DNA of 64,000 nucleotides from Stygiobacter sp. (GTDB lineage: Bacteria > Pseudomonadota > Alphaproteobacteria > Rhodospirillales > Magnetospirillaceae). The notes beneath the pieces are model-generated. The model did not search any database, had not been told where the DNA came from, and was given only the letters and a program-made list of their open reading frames with translations. Each line of letters opens with the position of its first letter. The stretch's first letter is position 1. A program made the position numbers and the translations under genes. Positions 63,350 to 64,000 of this stretch are shown here, piece after piece. The stretch lies in contig VBWB01000016.1 of the NCBI GenBank assembly GCA_006218045.1, positions 124,001 to 188,000 of the forward strand, in the 5' to 3' direction.

Positions 63350-64000
63350 ATGCATTCCATCTTGAACCCCGCCCGACGCGGCTTCTGGTTCGGCTTCATC
63401 GGTTTGGGCGCGCTGTTCCTGCTGGTCATTCCGGGGCTGAACCTGCTGGTCCCCGTCGAATCCGCCCTGCATGTGCCCAATTACATGGTCACCTTGATCG
63501 GCAAGTATCTGTGTTACGCCATCCTGGCCATGGCCATGAATCTGGTATGGGGCTATTGCGGCGTCTTGTCCCTGGGCCATGGCGCCTTTTTCGCCCTGGG
63601 CGGCTATGCCATGGGCATGTACATGATGCGCGCCATCGGCACCCGTGGGTCATACGGCAATGCCGAATTGCCCGATTTCATGGTGTTCCTGAACTGGAAG
63701 GAATTGCCGTGGTTCTGGTATGGCTTCGACAATTTCGCCTTCGCCCTGTTGATGGTCATGCTCATCCCCGGCGTGCTCGCCTTCATCTTCGGCTGGCTGG
63801 CCTTTCGCTCGCGCATCAACGGCGTTTACCTGTCCATCGTCACCCAGGCCATGACCTATGCCCTGATGCTGGCCTTCTTCCGCAACGAAATGGGCTTCGG
63901 CGGCAATAACGGCCTGACCGATTTCAAGGACATCCTCGGCTTCGATCTGTCGCAATCCTCGACCAAGCTGGGGCTTTACTGGCTGACCGCCTTGCTGCTG
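63350..64000 (+). CDS. urtC: Urea ABC transporter permease UrtC (partial, runs off the right edge)
   Basis: 217 codons are present. LivM-type permease start: LGALFLLVIPGLNLLVP, LCYAILAMAMNLVWGYCGVL, SLGHGAFFALGGYAMGMYMM, then FRSRINGVYLSIVTQAMTYA and FGGNNGLTDF. It pairs with UrtB; the ATPases urtD and urtE are expected downstream. The start at 63350 has AAGGGGG upstream and is 12 bp after urtB. Confidence 0.95.
   Translation, partial: MHSILNPARRGFWFGFIGLGALFLLVIPGLNLLVPVESALHVPNYMVTLIGKYLCYAILAMAMNLVWGYCGVLSLGHGAFFALGGYAMGMYMMRAIGTRGSYGNAELPDFMVFLNWKELPWFWYGFDNFAFALLMVMLIPGVLAFIFGWLAFRSRINGVYLSIVTQAMTYALMLAFFRNEMGFGGNNGLTDFKDILGFDLSQSSTKLGLYWLTALLL

Overview
The window reads as the chromosome of a GC-rich alphaproteobacterium of the Magnetospirillum/Rhodospirillaceae type. 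Reasons: a FliX gene divergent from flgI, a DksA with only one zinc-site cysteine, sigma54-type promoters on flagellar and urea genes, many chemoreceptors, a bacteriohemerythrin and an alphaproteobacterial Zur box. No rRNA, tRNA or CRISPR array was seen.

Layout. 1-7390: partial Cache histidine kinase, MFS transporter, RpoH-type sigma factor, an OxyR-like regulator lacking the peroxidatic cysteine, a soluble receptor, dksA and fliX. 7622-13907: flgI-flgJ-flgN-flgK-flgL operon. 14421-15860: deacetylase-family enzyme and bacteriohemerythrin. 15940-20656: arsenic operon arsR-arsC-arsC-acr3-arsD-arsA. 20715-24996: mtgA, then an adaptor/permease/ATPase/TetR efflux cassette. 25225-27873: a NACHT NTPase with C-terminal pentapeptide repeats, a candidate antiphage protein. 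28629-38936: a complete chemosensory operon whose apparent output is a receiver-PAS-adenylate cyclase. 39192-42446 (minus): glmS and glmU. 42490-47745: gph and a zinc uptake/zinc-sparing region (a znuC-znuB fusion, zur, znuA, hisI, a COG0523 GTPase). 47971-59931: UgpB-like binding protein, two receptors, gltBD, OmpR-type regulator. 60421-64000: urea ABC transporter urtA-urtB-urtC (cut by the window edge).

Main discovery. The chemosensory block (27875-39166) has transposon-like ends. It begins TGT and ends ACA, and its 26-nt terminal inverted repeats match at 23 positions. The right end carries three tightly packed copies of an 18-nt site, while the left end has more widely spaced copies. The right end lies 25 bp from the glmS stop codon, which is the classical Tn7 attachment position. 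A second left-type end (24987) lies upstream of the NACHT gene and a third (39008) close to the right end. The block is bordered by a perfect 23-24 bp direct repeat that is the 3' end of the NACHT gene. I read this as a decayed or non-autonomous Tn7-like accretion island at attTn7 that carries defence and signalling cargo. No transposition genes are visible. The long direct repeat does not fit Tn7's 5-bp target duplication and needs explaining. A diverged 65-bp copy of the mtgA 3' end just upstream of the NACHT gene shows a further rearrangement.

How parts work together. The flagellar genes, four receptors and the chemosensory operon point to a motile, strongly signal-responsive cell. Zur, ZnuA, ZnuCB, the GTPase and possibly HisI form a low-zinc response. 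GltBD and the urea transporter serve nitrogen acquisition, with a sigma54 promoter in front of urtA.
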